Below are positions 8,073 through 18,461 of a stretch of 64,000 nucleotides of DNA, in pieces (the first letter of the stretch is position 1; every line of letters begins with the position of its first letter). The notes below the pieces were generated by a model. It made no database searches and was not told where the DNA came from. It saw only the letters and a list, made by a program, of their open reading frames with translations. The position numbers and the translations under genes are program-made. The stretch comes from Solirubrobacter deserti (lineage in GTDB: Bacteria; Actinomycetota; Thermoleophilia; Solirubrobacterales; Solirubrobacteraceae): assembly GCF_027587175.1 (NCBI RefSeq), contig NZ_JAPCID010000002.1, positions 1-64,000 of the forward strand, given 5' to 3'.

Positions 8073-11000
8073 TAGGTCTCCAGCGCGAGCGCGAGCTCCC
8101 GCGTCGAGCTCGCCCCCAGCTTCCTCAGAGCACTCCCCAGCTTGATCTCGATGATCCGCGGGGTCACGAACAGCTCCTGCGCGATCTCGCGCTCCGCCCG
8201 GCCCGCCGCGGCCAGCGCCGCCACGCGCCGCTCGGTCGCGGTCAAGGACGCCACGCCGTGCGGCATCGCCGACGCGGGCTCGACGCCGACCGCGACCAAC
8301 TCGCGCCGGATGTCGCCCAGCAGCCGTTCGGCGCCACACACCTCGGCCAGCTCGTGAGCGCGCGTGAGCGGCTCCCGGGCGTAGTCCGGACGGCCGGCCA
8401 GGCGGCGCAGCACACCCAGGCCCGCCAGGGACTTGGCCAGCTCCAACCGCGATGAGGCGCGCGAGACGAGCTCGACGGCCTCTTCCAACCGCTCCAGGCC
8501 TTCCGGCCCTTCGAGCAGGCCGAGCACGCGCAGCGAGCGCGCGACGGTCCCGGGGGCGCCCCAGTCGCGAGCGCGGTCGAGCTCCTCGGCGGCGAGCGCG
8601 ATCGCCTTCTTCTTCATGCCCAGCGCGTCGAGCGCCACGGCGCGCAGGCCGCTCCAGCGCGCGGCGGCAGGGTTGTGGTAGTGCCGGAAGCGCACGGCAT
8701 AGTCCTCGGCGGCCTCCACCGCGTCCTCGTACTTGCCCTCGGCGACGAGCAGCTCGAGCCGGGCGTTGCACCAGTAGCGCGCGCCGTCCGAGCGCGGGCC
8801 GCGCTCGCGGGCGCGCATCAGCGCGGTGCGGGCCTCGGCGAGCTTGCCGCGCTCGGTCAGGCACCAGCTGAGGTGAGCGGCGTTCCACTGCAGGGTGTCG
8901 GCGCCATAGCCCCAGGCCTCGGCCTGCTCGAACGCCGCGGTCAGCTCCTCCTCGGCGTCCATCAGGTCACCGCGCCAGAACAACGTGAAGCCGCGCCACA
9001 GGTACATGCCGGTGACCGCGAACAGCGAGCCGCGCCGGTGCGCCTCGACCATCGCGAGGTCGAACATCTGCAGCGCCTCGTCGCGGTCGCCGACGATCAG
9101 CGGCAGGCTGGCGGCGAGCGTGAGCAGGTTGGGGTCGCGCAGCTGGAGCTGTCCGCCGGCAAGTGCGCCGAACGCCTGGGGCAACACGTCGTCGACGTGC
9201 CCGCCGGCCTGCGTCCACTCCAGCGCGGAGACCGCGCCCATCAGCTTCTCGCCGATCGTGGACATCGGCTTGCCCCGCCACGCGCGGGCCGGTGTCCACT
9301 CCTCCGGCTCCATCGAGCCGAACGGGATGCCCATCAGCGCGAAGGCGCGCAGGCCGAGCGCCTCGTCGGCCAGCTCGGGCGGGAGCGCGTCCGCGGCCTC
9401 CAGGGCCACGCGCGAGCCTTCCGCAGGCGAGCTGGTGAACAGCAGCGCGCGGCCGAGGGCATTGGCGGCTCGGACCTTCAGCTGCGCGTCGCTGAGCCCG
9501 TCGTAGGCCTCGCGCAGGTGGCGCGCACTGTCCGGGCCGCGGGTGAGCGCCTCCGCCTCGCCGAGGTCGAGCAGCAGCCGCGCGCGGTCCTCGGGCGCCG
9601 GTGGCTCCTCCAGCGCGCGCTGCATGTAGCCGACGGAGCTGTCAACGGCGCCGCGCGACATCGCGGCGTTGCCGGCCTCGTGCAGCAGGCGCGCCACGGC
9701 CGCGTCGCCGCGCCCGGGCGTGAGCATCAGCTGGGCCGCGACCTGGTCGAGGTCCGCGCCGCGTTCGCGCAACACCGCGGCCGCGCGGGCGTGCAGCAGC
9801 TCGCGCTCGCCCAAGGGCAGGCCGGTGTAGACCGCGTCGCGGACGAGCGGGTGCACGAACCCGGGCGGCGGCTCCGGGCGCAGGATCTCCGCGCGCGCCA
9901 GCGCGGCCATCGCGCCCGCGACCTGCGCCTCGTCCAGCCCCGACAACGCGGCCACGGTCGGCAGCTCCGCGCTCTCCCCCAGCACCGCGACGGCGCGCGC
10001 GACGGTGGCGGCCTCGCCCGGCAGCCGCGCCATCCGCAGCAGGACGGAGCTGGAGACGGCGCGGGAGCCGATCGCGCGCACGACGTCCGCGTGCGCCGCG
10101 TCCGGCTTGACGTGGTCGGTCTCCAGCGCGTTGAGCAGTTGGCGGACGAGCAGCGGGTTGCCGCCCGTGGTTCTGTGGCAGGCCTCGCGGAAGGCGTCGT
10201 CGGGCTCCGCGCCCAGGCGCTTGGCCACGAGGTCACCGACCGCCTCCTCCGACAGCGGGCCCGGCCGCACGTGCGCCGTCGCGGGGTCGTTGGCGATCTC
10301 GGCCAGCAGCGCGGCGTCCGTCGGCTGGTCGCCCGTGCGCACGCTCGCGGTGACGAGCACGGGCTGGCCTTCCAGGCGGCGCACCAGGTAGGCGAGGAAG
10401 CGCAGGCTCGGGCGGTCGCACCAGTGCAGGTCGTCGATCTCCAGCAGCAGCGGGTGCTCGGCAGCGAGGTTGAGCGCAAGCCAGTACAGGCCGTGCAGGG
10501 CGGCGAAGCTGGCGTCGCCGGTGGGCGTGCCGTTCTCGGGCGAGGCGAACACGACCCGCGCGGCGGCGGCGGCGCCGGCGAGCGAGTCCGGATCGGTCAC
10601 GACGCCCTCGAACAGCTGGCGCACGACGCCGAACGGGAACTCGCGCTCGAGCTCGCCCGCGCGCGCGTTCAGGACGAGCGCGCCCTCGGTGACCGCGCGG
10701 CGGCGGAACTCGGCCAGCAGGCGCGACTTGCCGATCCCGGGCGGGCCCTCGATCAGCACCGCGCGGCCGTCGCCCAGGGTCGCCTCTTGCAGCCAGCCGT
10801 CGAGCAGCGCGACCTCGCGGTCGCGCTCGACGAGCGTGGACGCGCGCGCGACCGCCGGCCGCGCCGTCGGCCTCGGTGGGGCGGAGTCGTCGCGCAGCAG
10901 CTCCTGGTGGAGCGCGACGAGCGCCGAGCCGGGCGAAGAGCCGAGCTCCTCGCGCAGCAGCACGCGGATGTCCTCGTACACCCGCAACGCCTCGTTGACG

Positions 11001-11629
11001 TTCCCGCGGGCGCGCAGCACCTCCATCAGCGCGGCGCGCGCGGACTCGCGGTACGGCTGCGCCTTCACCGCGGCGCGGGCCGCCTCCTCCGCCTCGGGCA
11101 GCGCGGCGCCGCCGAGCCGGGCGCCCGCGAGCGCAGCCGCCTCGAGCGCCTCCACGTGCAGGTCGGCGAGCTCGGAGCGCTTGGTGTCGATCCACGGCGC
11201 CTCGAGCCCGGGCAGCAGCCCGCGCTCGGCGATCTCGACCGCCTCGCGTGCAGCCTGCCAGGCGTGGGCGGGCGTCGAGCCGCGGGCGTCGCGCACGCGG
11301 GCGCGGGCGACCTCCCAGTCGATCCACGCGTCTTCCGGCAGCTGCAGCTGCAGCTCGGAGCGGCCCTCGAGGACGCCCGGGCCGAGCGCCTTGCGCAGGC
11401 GGCTGAGCGGCGGCGCGAGCAGCGACTCGTACGCGGGCGGCGCGCCCTTGCCCGACCACAGCGCCTCGGCGAGCTCATCGCGGCGGACGGGACGGTCCCG
11501 GTTGATCGCGAGGTACGCGAACAGCAGACGCCCTTGGCGTCCGCGCAGACTCTCCTCGAGCCTCCGTCCTTGGAGCTCCACGATGAGTCGACCGCATAGC
11601 TGGATGCGGGTCGAGTCCTTCACGACCAC
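8072..11629 (-). CDS. SARP/AfsR-type regulator with AAA ATPase, TPR-like region and C-terminal LuxR HTH
   Basis: 1185 residues. The N-terminal OmpR/SARP winged helix (~5-95; [31 protein letters not shown]) is followed by a BTAD domain (~100-245; [29 protein letters not shown]). An AAA/STAND ATPase (~270-560) has Walker A GPPGIGKS and Walker [14 protein letters not shown] long alpha-helical TPR-like sensor (~600-1090) follows. The C-terminal HTH is LuxR-like ([36 protein letters not shown]..), with the usual TVEWHL helix changed to IIEIKL. It thus has DNA-binding domains at both ends, combining the AfsR and LAL (MalT-like) plans. No secondary-metabolite cluster is adjacent; the target is unknown. 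Divergent from the fur-like gene. Confidence 0.92.
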   Translation of the reverse strand: MVVKDSTRIQLCGRLIVELQGRRLEESLRGRQGRLLFAYLAINRDRPVRRDELAEALWSGKGAPPAYESLLAPPLSRLRKALGPGVLEGRSELQLQLPEDAWIDWEVARARVRDARGSTPAHAWQAAREAVEIAERGLLPGLEAPWIDTKRSELADLHVEALEAAALAGARLGGAALPEAEEAARAAVKAQPYRESARAALMEVLRARGNVNEALRVYEDIRVLLREELGSSPGSALVALHQELLRDDSAPPRPTARPAVARASTLVERDREVALLDGWLQEATLGDGRAVLIEGPPGIGKSRLLAEFRRRAVTEGALVLNARAGELEREFPFGVVRQLFEGVVTDPDSLAGAAAAARVVFASPENGTPTGDASFAALHGLYWLALNLAAEHPLLLEIDDLHWCDRPSLRFLAYLVRRLEGQPVLVTASVRTGDQPTDAALLAEIANDPATAHVRPGPLSEEAVGDLVAKRLGAEPDDAFREACHRTTGGNPLLVRQLLNALETDHVKPDAAHADVVRAIGSRAVSSSVLLRMARLPGEAATVARAVAVLGESAELPTVAALSGLDEAQVAGAMAALARAEILRPEPPPGFVHPLVRDAVYTGLPLGERELLHARAAAVLRERGADLDQVAAQLMLTPGRGDAAVARLLHEAGNAAMSRGAVDSSVGYMQRALEEPPAPEDRARLLLDLGEAEALTRGPDSARHLREAYDGLSDAQLKVRAANALGRALLFTSSPAEGSRVALEAADALPPELADEALGLRAFALMGIPFGSMEPEEWTPARAWRGKPMSTIGEKLMGAVSALEWTQAGGHVDDVLPQAFGALAGGQLQLRDPNLLTLAASLPLIVGDRDEALQMFDLAMVEAHRRGSLFAVTGMYLWRGFTLFWRGDLMDAEEELTAAFEQAEAWGYGADTLQWNAAHLSWCLTERGKLAEARTALMRARERGPRSDGARYWCNARLELLVAEGKYEDAVEAAEDYAVRFRHYHNPAAARWSGLRAVALDALGMKKKAIALAAEELDRARDWGAPGTVARSLRVLGLLEGPEGLERLEEAVELVSRASSRLELAKSLAGLGVLRRLAGRPDYAREPLTRAHELAEVCGAERLLGDIRRELVAVGVEPASAMPHGVASLTATERRVAALAAAGRAEREIAQELFVTPRIIEIKLGSALRKLGASSTRELALALET

Positions 11630-11706
11630 GCGCGGAAATCTAACGACCGGTCCGGGCGATTGCAGCTTTTTGATCGATTCCAGGAAGCGGTGGGTAGCGC
11701 TCGGCC

Positions 11707-12114
11707 GTGGAGATCGAAGAGCAGCTGCGCGGCGTGGGGCTCCGCGTGACCGCGCCGCGGGTCGCCGTCCTGCGTGTGTTGTCCGAGTCGCGGGATCACC
11801 CGCGCGTGGACCAGGTCATCGAGCGGGTGCATCAACGGGGGCTGCGCATCTCCACGCAGGCGGCGTACGACGTGTGCGAGGCGCTGCGCGAGCGCGGCCT
11901 GGCGCGCCGGGTGGCGTTCGACGGCGGCCCGGCGCGGTGGGAAGCGGGTGCGGACGACGGACACCACCACTTCGTGTGCCGCTCGTGCGGGTGGACCACG
12001 GACGTCACCTGCGCCGTCCCATGCGTCGACGCGCCCGGCCTCGCGGTCGAGGAGGCCGAGATCACCTTCCGGGGCACATGCCCCAGCTGTCTAGTCAAGG
12101 GGGAAGCGGGATGA
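11707..12114 (+). CDS. Fur-family peroxide/metal-responsive regulator (CatR/PerR-like)
   Basis: 135 residues from a GTG. The N-terminal winged helix ([34 protein letters not shown]) is followed by the Fur dimer domain with the metal site motif [10 protein letters not shown] and two CxxC pairs (CRSC, CPSC) for structural zinc. The ATG of the catalase gene overlaps its stop (ATGA). This gene order is the classic regulator-catalase pair of actinobacteria (catR-catA, furA-katG), so peroxide-relieved repression of the catalase is likely. No clear Fur/PerR palindrome stands out in the 77-base upstream gap. Confidence 0.93.
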   Translation: MEIEEQLRGVGLRVTAPRVAVLRVLSESRDHPRVDQVIERVHQRGLRISTQAAYDVCEALRERGLARRVAFDGGPARWEAGADDGHHHFVCRSCGWTTDVTCAVPCVDAPGLAVEEAEITFRGTCPSCLVKGEAG

Positions 12115-13751
12115 GCGAGCGCAAGGACCTGACCACCCGTCAGGGGCATCCGGTCTACGACAACCAGAATCTGCGGACGGTCGGTGCTCGAGGCCCGGCG
12201 ACGCTCGAGAACTACCACTTCCTCGAGAAGATGAGCCACTTCGACCGCGAGCGGATCCCGGAGCGGGTGGTGCACGCGCGCGGCGCCACCGCCTTCGGGC
12301 ACTTCGAGGCCACGGGCAAGGTGGGCGACGAGCCGGTCGCCAAGTACACCCGGGCCAAGCTCTTCCAGGAGGCGGGCAAGCGGACGGACGTCGCGCTGCG
12401 CTTCTCCACCGTGGCGGGCGGCCGGGACTCCTCCGAAGCGGTCCGCGACCCGCGGGGCTTCGCGATCAAGTTCTACACCGAGGACGGCAACTGGGACCTC
12501 GTCGGCAACAACCTCGGCGTCTTCTTCATCCGCGACGCGATCAAGTTCCCGGACTTCATCCACTCCCAGAAGCCGGACCCGGTGACGTTCGAGCGCCAGG
12601 TCCCGAACCGCGTCTTCGACTTCATCTCGCAGTCGCCCGAGGCCATGCACATGGTGATGCTGGTGTTCTCGCCGCGCGGCACGCCGGCGTCGTACCGGAC
12701 GATGCAGGGCTTCGGCGTCAACACCTACAAGTGGGTCAACGCGGCCGGCGACACGGTGCTCGTCAAGTACCACTGGCACCCCAAGCAGGGCGTGGCCTCC
12801 TGGGCCGGTTCGGACCTGGCGACGGTGCAGGGCTCCGAGCTCGGCGTCCACACCAAGGACCTCTACGACTCGATCCAGGCCGGCGACTACCCCGAGTGGG
12901 ACCTCTACGTGCAGATCATGGAGGACCACGACCACCCGGAGCTCGACTGGGATCCGCTCGACGACACCAAGACGTGGCCGGAGAACGACTTTCCGCTCCG
13001 GCACGTCGGCACGATGCAGCTCAACCGGATCCCGGAGAACTTCTTCGCCGAGTCCGAGCAGATCGCGTTCGGGACGGGTGTGCTGGTCGACGGGCTCGAC
13101 TTCTCCGACGACAAGATGCTCGTCGGGCGCACCTTCTCCTACAGCGACACGCAGCGCTACCGCGTCGGCACGAACTACCTCCAGCTGCCGGTCAACGCGC
13201 CCAAGACGCGCGTGGCGACGAACCTGCGCGACGGCGAGATGACCTACTACGTCGACGAGAACGGCGGCAACCCGTCGGTCAACTACGAGCCGTCGATCAC
13301 GGGCGGGCTCGAGGAGGCGCCCAAGCCGGGGCACGTCGAGCAGGGGCCGATGATCGAGGGCCGGCTCGGTCGCGCGCGGCTCCCGCGCACCAACGACTAC
13401 AAGCAGGCCGGCGAGCGCTACCACCTCTCCGAGCAGTGGGAGAAGGACGACCTCGTCGCCAACCTGGTCGACGCGCTGTCGCAGTGCGACCGTCCGATCC
13501 AGGAGCGGATGGTCTGGCACTTCTACATGGTCGACGACGAGCTCGGGTCCCGCGTGGGCGACGGGATCGGGATCGGGCTCGACGAGGTCAAGGGCCTCGA
13601 GCCGCTCGCCTCCCAGACGCTCAACGACGAGGAGCGCGAGCGGCTCGCGAACCTCGGCCACAACGGCCCGCGGGACGTGAGCGACGTGGAGATGACCCAC
13701 TGCGTGCCCAACGAGCACGTGGAGGTCACCGAGACTCCGGTCGGGGCGTAG
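12111..13751 (+). CDS. katA: monofunctional heme catalase
   Basis: 546 residues, small-subunit clade length plus a C-terminal extension. Distal His in [15 protein letters not shown]; Asn in [10 protein letters not shown]; signature [20 protein letters not shown]; proximal heme-ligand Tyr in [17 protein letters not shown]. It dismutates hydrogen peroxide in the cytoplasm. Translationally coupled to the Fur-type gene. The chosen start ATG at 12111 follows an upstream purine-rich site (GGGGGAAGCGGG). A strong dyad ends the unit. Confidence 0.97.
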   Translation: MSERKDLTTRQGHPVYDNQNLRTVGARGPATLENYHFLEKMSHFDRERIPERVVHARGATAFGHFEATGKVGDEPVAKYTRAKLFQEAGKRTDVALRFSTVAGGRDSSEAVRDPRGFAIKFYTEDGNWDLVGNNLGVFFIRDAIKFPDFIHSQKPDPVTFERQVPNRVFDFISQSPEAMHMVMLVFSPRGTPASYRTMQGFGVNTYKWVNAAGDTVLVKYHWHPKQGVASWAGSDLATVQGSELGVHTKDLYDSIQAGDYPEWDLYVQIMEDHDHPELDWDPLDDTKTWPENDFPLRHVGTMQLNRIPENFFAESEQIAFGTGVLVDGLDFSDDKMLVGRTFSYSDTQRYRVGTNYLQLPVNAPKTRVATNLRDGEMTYYVDENGGNPSVNYEPSITGGLEEAPKPGHVEQGPMIEGRLGRARLPRTNDYKQAGERYHLSEQWEKDDLVANLVDALSQCDRPIQERMVWHFYMVDDELGSRVGDGIGIGLDEVKGLEPLASQTLNDEERERLANLGHNGPRDVSDVEMTHCVPNEHVEVTETPVGA

Positions 13752-13757
13752 GCGCAT

Positions 13758-15347
13758 TCAGGTTCTCGCGGGCACCCGGCTGTCCGCGAGAACCGCCATC
13801 GCGGCGTTGCGGCCGTTGAGCGCGATCACGCTGCCGCCCGGGTGGGTCGCGGCGCCGCAGAAGTAGAAGCCGTCGATCGGCGTGCGCGGCGTCAGGCGGT
13901 GCTCCCACATCTGGTTGGGCATCACCTCGCCCTGGAAGATGTTGCCGCCCGTCAGGCCGATGCGCTCCTCGATGTCGGGCGGGCCGAGCACCTCGTAGGT
14001 CTCGACGATGTCCGGGAAGTTCGGCGCGAAGCGGGCGATCAGGTCGATGAACTGGCGCGCCACCTCGTCGCGGCGGGTCGACCAGTCCATGTCGTAGGGC
14101 GCGTACTGGCCGAAGACGCTCAGCAGGTGGCGGTCGGTCGGCGCCGGCGACGGGTCGTAGCCCGTCTGGATGTAGATCTCGCCGAAGCCGACCGCGGGCT
14201 CGCCGGCCGCGCAGCGCTCGAAGGCGCGCTGGGCGGCGTCGAGGCCCTCCGTGACGTCGATCGTCGCGCGGGCGGGCCACGTGGCGCCGGGCGCTGCGGT
14301 GAAGTCCGGGAGCGCGGTGAGCGCGGCGTTAAACTTGACGACCGGGCTGCGGATCTCCCACTCGCGCAGGCGCTGCTCGTAGGCGGGCGGGAGCTCGGTG
14401 AGCAGGGCGAGCGCGCGTTTGGGGTCCGCGTTGCAGAGGACGGTGCGCGCGCGGATGACCGTGCCGTCTTCGAGCGTGACGCCCTCGCCGGGCGTGATGG
14501 CGCTCACCGGGACGCCGGTCGCCAGGGTCGCTCCGGCTTCCTGAGCGGCGTGCGCGATGGCGAAGGAGATCATCCCCATGCCGCCCTTCACGTAGCCCCA
14601 CACCGGGCCCTGGCCCTCGAGGTCGCCCTGGTAGTGCATGAGCTTGATCGAGGCGGTGCCCTTGTCCTGCGGGCCGCCGTAGGCCGCGATCACGCCCTGG
14701 CCGAACAGTGCGTCCTTGAGGCGCTGGTCGTCCATGTGCTCGTCGAGGACCTCCGCGATCGAGGCATCGAAGACGATGTCGATCATGTGCTGCTCGCCGT
14801 GCAGCAGCTCCTCCAGCTCGGCTCGCGTCGGGGCCTCGTCGAGCCAGGCGTCGCGGCCGCGGGTGCGCAGGCGCTGGCGGATCTCGTCGAAGAGGTGCTC
14901 GTAGGCCCAGTAGCCGTCGATGTCCTTGCGGCTGACCTTGAGCTCCTCGAGGTTGCGCTGGGTCTTGGCGTCGTCGAGCCACTGGCCGAAGGACGTGCCG
15001 TCCTCGAACGGAACCCACAGGTTGGGGTCCGCGACGTAGCACTCGAAGCCGCGTCGTCTGAGGTCCAGCTCCTGGATAACGAGGTCGTCGAGCAGGCCGA
15101 CGACGTACGCGCACGGCGAGACGCTGTAGCGCTGATCCGGGAACGGGCGCTCGAGCGTGCAGGCGCCGCCGAGCCGCTCCCGGCGTTCGAGGACGAGGAC
15201 GCGTTGGCCCGCTCGGGCGAGGTACGCGGCGGCCGTGAGCCCGTTGTGGCCGCCGCCGACGATGACGGCGTCCCAGTGGGTGGCCGCCAGCTCACGCACC
15301 GGCGCGGGCAGCCCGACCTCCCCCAGCTTCGCGGCGATCTCGTTCAT
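13758..15347 (-). CDS. FAD-dependent phytoene-desaturase/PYROXD2-like oxidoreductase
   Basis: 529 residues. A short N-terminal extension precedes a Rossmann FAD site (WDAVIVGGGHNGLTAAAYLARAG then VLVLERRERLGGACT). The typical C-terminal FAD motif of the carotenoid-oxidase/PYROXD2 group is GFYFCGAATHPGGSVIALNGRNAAMAVL. Reaction unknown; relatives act on hydrophobic amines, carotenoids or are uncharacterised. The start ATG at 15347 overlaps the upstream synthetase stop by 4 bases, so it belongs to the operon with acyl-CoA dehydrogenase and synthetase. A paralogue lies at 24016-25617. Confidence 0.9.
   Translation of the reverse strand: MNEIAAKLGEVGLPAPVRELAATHWDAVIVGGGHNGLTAAAYLARAGQRVLVLERRERLGGACTLERPFPDQRYSVSPCAYVVGLLDDLVIQELDLRRRGFECYVADPNLWVPFEDGTSFGQWLDDAKTQRNLEELKVSRKDIDGYWAYEHLFDEIRQRLRTRGRDAWLDEAPTRAELEELLHGEQHMIDIVFDASIAEVLDEHMDDQRLKDALFGQGVIAAYGGPQDKGTASIKLMHYQGDLEGQGPVWGYVKGGMGMISFAIAHAAQEAGATLATGVPVSAITPGEGVTLEDGTVIRARTVLCNADPKRALALLTELPPAYEQRLREWEIRSPVVKFNAALTALPDFTAAPGATWPARATIDVTEGLDAAQRAFERCAAGEPAVGFGEIYIQTGYDPSPAPTDRHLLSVFGQYAPYDMDWSTRRDEVARQFIDLIARFAPNFPDIVETYEVLGPPDIEERIGLTGGNIFQGEVMPNQMWEHRLTPRTPIDGFYFCGAATHPGGSVIALNGRNAAMAVLADSRVPART
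13761..13794. terminator. bidirectional dyad between catalase and PYROXD2-like gene
   Basis: GGTTCTCGCGG (13761-13771) is the exact reverse complement of 13784-13794, with a 12-base loop. It follows the catalase stop by 9 bases and lies over the last codons of the convergent oxidoreductase gene, so it can end both transcripts. Confidence 0.6.
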
Positions 15348-17314
15348 GGTTGAGCCTCCTCGTCGGCCAGGGCGTCCACGGCGACCGCGCCGTCGGCGGT
15401 CACGATCACGGGGTTGAGCTCGATCAGCGCGAGCGGGAGCTGCTGCAGCGTGTGGGCGATGTCGGCCACGCGCGGCTCGATCCGCTCGCGCGGCGCGGGC
15501 AGCGGGACGATGGTCGCCCGGTCGAGCAGCTCGGTGTGCGTGCCGCCGAGCCCGACGACCAGCACCGGCATGAAGCCGGTCCGGTCGACGCTGACCAGCA
15601 GTTCCAGCCCGGGCGCCGTCATCCGTTCGATGTATGTGAGGCCGCGCGCGAAGGCCTCGCGTACGTCGCGCACATTGAGCTCGACGCCACCCGCGGCCGC
15701 TTTGTGTCGCAACCTCGTCGCTTTCATCGCGACGGGCCCGAGCTCGCGCGCGAGGCGCTCGGCGTCTTCGGCGTCGGTCGCGATCCGGCCCTCGGGGACC
15801 GGGACACCCGCTGCGCGCAGGAGCTGCTTGGCCTCGTGCTCGGGGATGGGCGCGCCCTTGTCGACGGGACGCTCCAGCTGCGCGATCCGCTCGGGATCCG
15901 GCGTGACCGTGAGCGCCCGGGCGGCGAGCAGCCCGCTCCTGAGGCCGGCGACCCCGTCCTCGGGCATCAGCTCGGGGATCGTCGAGGCGAGCAGCGTCGG
16001 GGCGCGGGCCTGGGCGACCGCGTCGACGATCGGCGCGTGGCCGTCGTACGCGTCGAAGAGCACGAGCACGCGCCCGATCGCGGGATCGGCGCCGAGCGCC
16101 TCGATCAGCGCGGTGAGCGCGGCCGTGTCCTCCCACAGCAACGCCGTGTAGTCGAGCGGGTTACCGGCCGTGGCCGCCGCGGGCAGGTGGCGCTCGAGCG
16201 CGGTGATGGTGTCCGGCGCGAGCGCCGGGAGGTCGACGCCCAGGGACGCCGCGAGATCGGCCGCCACGGCCGAATCTCCGCCGGAGCACGTCATGACCGC
16301 CACGCCGCGCGGCGAGGCCGCGGCGGCCGGCGCGTTCGCCGCGCCGGGCTGGGGGGCGGGCGGCGCCCCCGCACTCGGCCGGCGGGCCGGCATCGCGAGC
16401 GCCTTCGCGATCTCCAACAGGTCGTGCGGGTCCTCGGCCCAGGCGGCGCCGCACTCTTCGAAGACGGCGCGGAAGACGCGCTGGTCGCCGGCGATCGCGC
16501 CCGTGTGGGCCTCGGCGGCGGCGCGGCCGGCGCGGGAGGAGCCCGCCTTGAGCACGGCGACGCGGACGCCCGCGCGGGCGCAGGCCTCGAGGGCGGTGCA
16601 CCAGCGGGGACCGTCGCCGTCGTCCTCGACGTACAGCGCGACCGACCGCACACCCTCGCGCTGCGCGACGGCGAGCAGGAAGTCGGCGGCGTCGACCACC
16701 GCCTGGTTGCCGCACGAGATCACGGTATGCAGGCGCAGGCCCCGCCGCGACGCGAGCGCGTTGACCGCGACGTTGCCGGACTGGGAGATCAGCGCGACGG
16801 GACCGGGCTCGACGTGCCGGATCGGGTCTCCCCACAGCGCAACGCGGTCGGGCAGGGAGACGATCCCGTTGCCGTTCGGGCCGCACACCGGCATCCCGTC
16901 CGCGGCGGCGACGAGCCGCGCCTGCAGACCGCGGGCGCGCACCTCGGCGAACCCCGCCGCGAACACGACCGCACCGCCGCAGCCGAGCGACGCCGCCCGC
17001 GCGACCACGTCGGTCGCGTCGGCGGCGGGCACGGCGACCACTACCGCGTCGGGCACCTGGGGCAGGTCGTCGAGCGACGGCACCGCCGCCACGCCGTGCA
17101 CGGCGGACCGCCGCGGGTTGACGGCGAAAACGCGCCCGCCGTAGCCGATCCGCGCCAGGTTGAGCAGGACCTCGCCGCCGTAGGAGCCGGCGCGCTCGGA
17201 CGCGCCGACCACAGCCACGCTGCGCGGCGCGAAGAGGCGGGCGCCGAGCGGCGCGGCGGAGCGCGCCGACGCGGGCGGCGACCCGGTCAGCGGCGCGGTG
17301 GGCGGGCGCGTCAC
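15344..17314 (-). CDS. ADP-forming acyl-CoA synthetase (acetate-CoA ligase family, fused alpha-beta)
   Basis: 656 residues from a GTG at 17314 overlapping the preceding stop (GTGA). The CoA-binding domain (~28-125; SVAVVGASERAGSYGGEVLLNL, VFAVNP) is followed by a succinyl-CoA-synthetase-like flavodoxin domain (~150-310; ALISQSGNVAVN, and the phospho-His segment AEAHTGAIAGD). The C-terminal ATP-grasp (~440-656; DKGAPIPEHEAKQLLRAAGVPVPEG, GPVAMKATRLRHKAAAGGVELN) follows. It makes acyl-CoA from acid, ATP and CoA or the reverse. A Pro/Ala insert (PSAGAPPAPQPGAANAPAAA) separates the two halves. It activates the substrate for the adjacent acyl-CoA dehydrogenase. Confidence 0.92.
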   Translation of the reverse strand: MTRPPTAPLTGSPPASARSAAPLGARLFAPRSVAVVGASERAGSYGGEVLLNLARIGYGGRVFAVNPRRSAVHGVAAVPSLDDLPQVPDAVVVAVPAADATDVVARAASLGCGGAVVFAAGFAEVRARGLQARLVAAADGMPVCGPNGNGIVSLPDRVALWGDPIRHVEPGPVALISQSGNVAVNALASRRGLRLHTVISCGNQAVVDAADFLLAVAQREGVRSVALYVEDDGDGPRWCTALEACARAGVRVAVLKAGSSRAGRAAAEAHTGAIAGDQRVFRAVFEECGAAWAEDPHDLLEIAKALAMPARRPSAGAPPAPQPGAANAPAAAASPRGVAVMTCSGGDSAVAADLAASLGVDLPALAPDTITALERHLPAAATAGNPLDYTALLWEDTAALTALIEALGADPAIGRVLVLFDAYDGHAPIVDAVAQARAPTLLASTIPELMPEDGVAGLRSGLLAARALTVTPDPERIAQLERPVDKGAPIPEHEAKQLLRAAGVPVPEGRIATDAEDAERLARELGPVAMKATRLRHKAAAGGVELNVRDVREAFARGLTYIERMTAPGLELLVSVDRTGFMPVLVVGLGGTHTELLDRATIVPLPAPRERIEPRVADIAHTLQQLPLALIELNPVIVTADGAVAVDALADEEAQP

Positions 17315-18435
17315 CACAGCACCCGCTGCACGCCGCGGCGCTCCAGCGCCCTCGCCACGATCAGGCGCTGGATCTCGCTCGTGCCCTCCCAGATGCGGTC
17401 CACGCGCAGCTCGCGCCAGAAGCGCTCGGCGACGTTGACCCGCGTGTAGCCGCGGCCGCCCCAGACCTGCAGGCACCGGTCGGCGCAGCGGTTCGCGGCC
17501 TCGCTCACGAACAGCTTGGCCATCGACGCTTTCGCGTGCACGAGCTTGGGGTCCTCGCCGGCGTCGGCCAGCCGCGCCACCTCGAGCCCGAGCAGCCGGC
17601 CCGCGGCGGCGTCCGCGGCCGAGTCCGCCAACGGGAACGCCACGCCCTGGTGGTCGATGATCCGTGCGCCGCCCTGCTCGCGCTCGATCGCCCAGGCGGT
17701 GGTCTCCTCGATCAACCGCAGCATCGCGCCACAGCCGCGCGCGGCGATCCCGAGGCGCTCCTCGGCGAACCACGCGCGCTGGAGCTCGTCGCCACCGCCG
17801 ACGCAGCCGATCACCGCGTCCTCGCCCACGACGACGCCGTCGAAGCGGATCGTCGGATGCCCGTGCGGATACGTGTGCGTGAAGGGCGGATCGTCGACCA
17901 CCGAGATCCCCGGCAACGACGCGTCCACGAGGAACAGCGTCGGCTGAGGCGCCAACGCCATGACGATGAACACCGCCGCGACGTCTCCGTACGTCACGAA
18001 CCACTTCTCGCCGTCGAGCCGCCAACCGCCCTCCACACGCGTGGCGCGCGTCTCGATGCCCGACGGATCGGACCCCGCGCCCTCCTCCGTCACCGCGTAG
18101 GCGTCGTGCAGCTCGCCGCGTAGCGCGGGCTTCAACCACCGGTCGATCTGCTCCGCCGACCCCCGCGCGAGCACGTTGTAGGCCGTCGGCACGTGCCACG
18201 ACAACGCGTTGGTGGAGCGCCCGAACTGCTCCTCGACCTCGAACCACTCGACGTGCGACCACCCCTGCCCGCCGTGCTCCACCGCGTGCAAACCCCCCGA
18301 GACACGCCGCGCCAGCGCCTCGCGCCGGATCAGCGCGACGTCGCCGGCCCCGAGCCGCCCCAGCTCGGCGTCGATCTCGCGCGGGATCAGGATCTCGTCC
18401 ACGAACGCACGCGCCCGTTCAGCGGCTGGATTCAC
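17311..18435 (-). CDS. acyl-CoA dehydrogenase
   Basis: 374 residues from a GTG at 18435. N-terminal helical domain, then FAD/substrate loop YAVTEEGAGSDPSGIETRA and GGWRLDGEKWFVTYGD. The C-terminal helical bundle holds RCLQVWGGRGYTRVNVAERFWRELR and the catalytic-Glu region IWEGTSEIQRLIVARAL. It forms a trans-2-enoyl-CoA from an acyl-CoA and passes electrons to ETF. First gene of a three-gene overlapping operon (dehydrogenase, synthetase, PYROXD2-like). A TetR gene diverges only ~26 bases upstream, the usual position for its repressor. Confidence 0.95.
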   Translation of the reverse strand: MNPAAERARAFVDEILIPREIDAELGRLGAGDVALIRREALARRVSGGLHAVEHGGQGWSHVEWFEVEEQFGRSTNALSWHVPTAYNVLARGSAEQIDRWLKPALRGELHDAYAVTEEGAGSDPSGIETRATRVEGGWRLDGEKWFVTYGDVAAVFIVMALAPQPTLFLVDASLPGISVVDDPPFTHTYPHGHPTIRFDGVVVGEDAVIGCVGGGDELQRAWFAEERLGIAARGCGAMLRLIEETTAWAIEREQGGARIIDHQGVAFPLADSAADAAAGRLLGLEVARLADAGEDPKLVHAKASMAKLFVSEAANRCADRCLQVWGGRGYTRVNVAERFWRELRVDRIWEGTSEIQRLIVARALERRGVQRVLW

Positions 18436-18461
18436 CGTGGTCCTCCTGTAGGTTGCGCGCC

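Noticed and set aside
8675-11599. A 974-codon open frame on the plus strand opposite the SARP-LuxR regulator
   Set aside because: Arg/Gly/Ala/His-rich composition with no domain. It is an antisense shadow produced by GC-rich codon use; the minus strand encodes clear domains throughout.
15348-17449. A long plus-strand frame opposite the ADP-forming synthetase and acyl-CoA dehydrogenase
   Set aside because: Repetitive Arg/Asp/Gly/Val composition, no conserved block, and it conflicts with three overlapping real genes.
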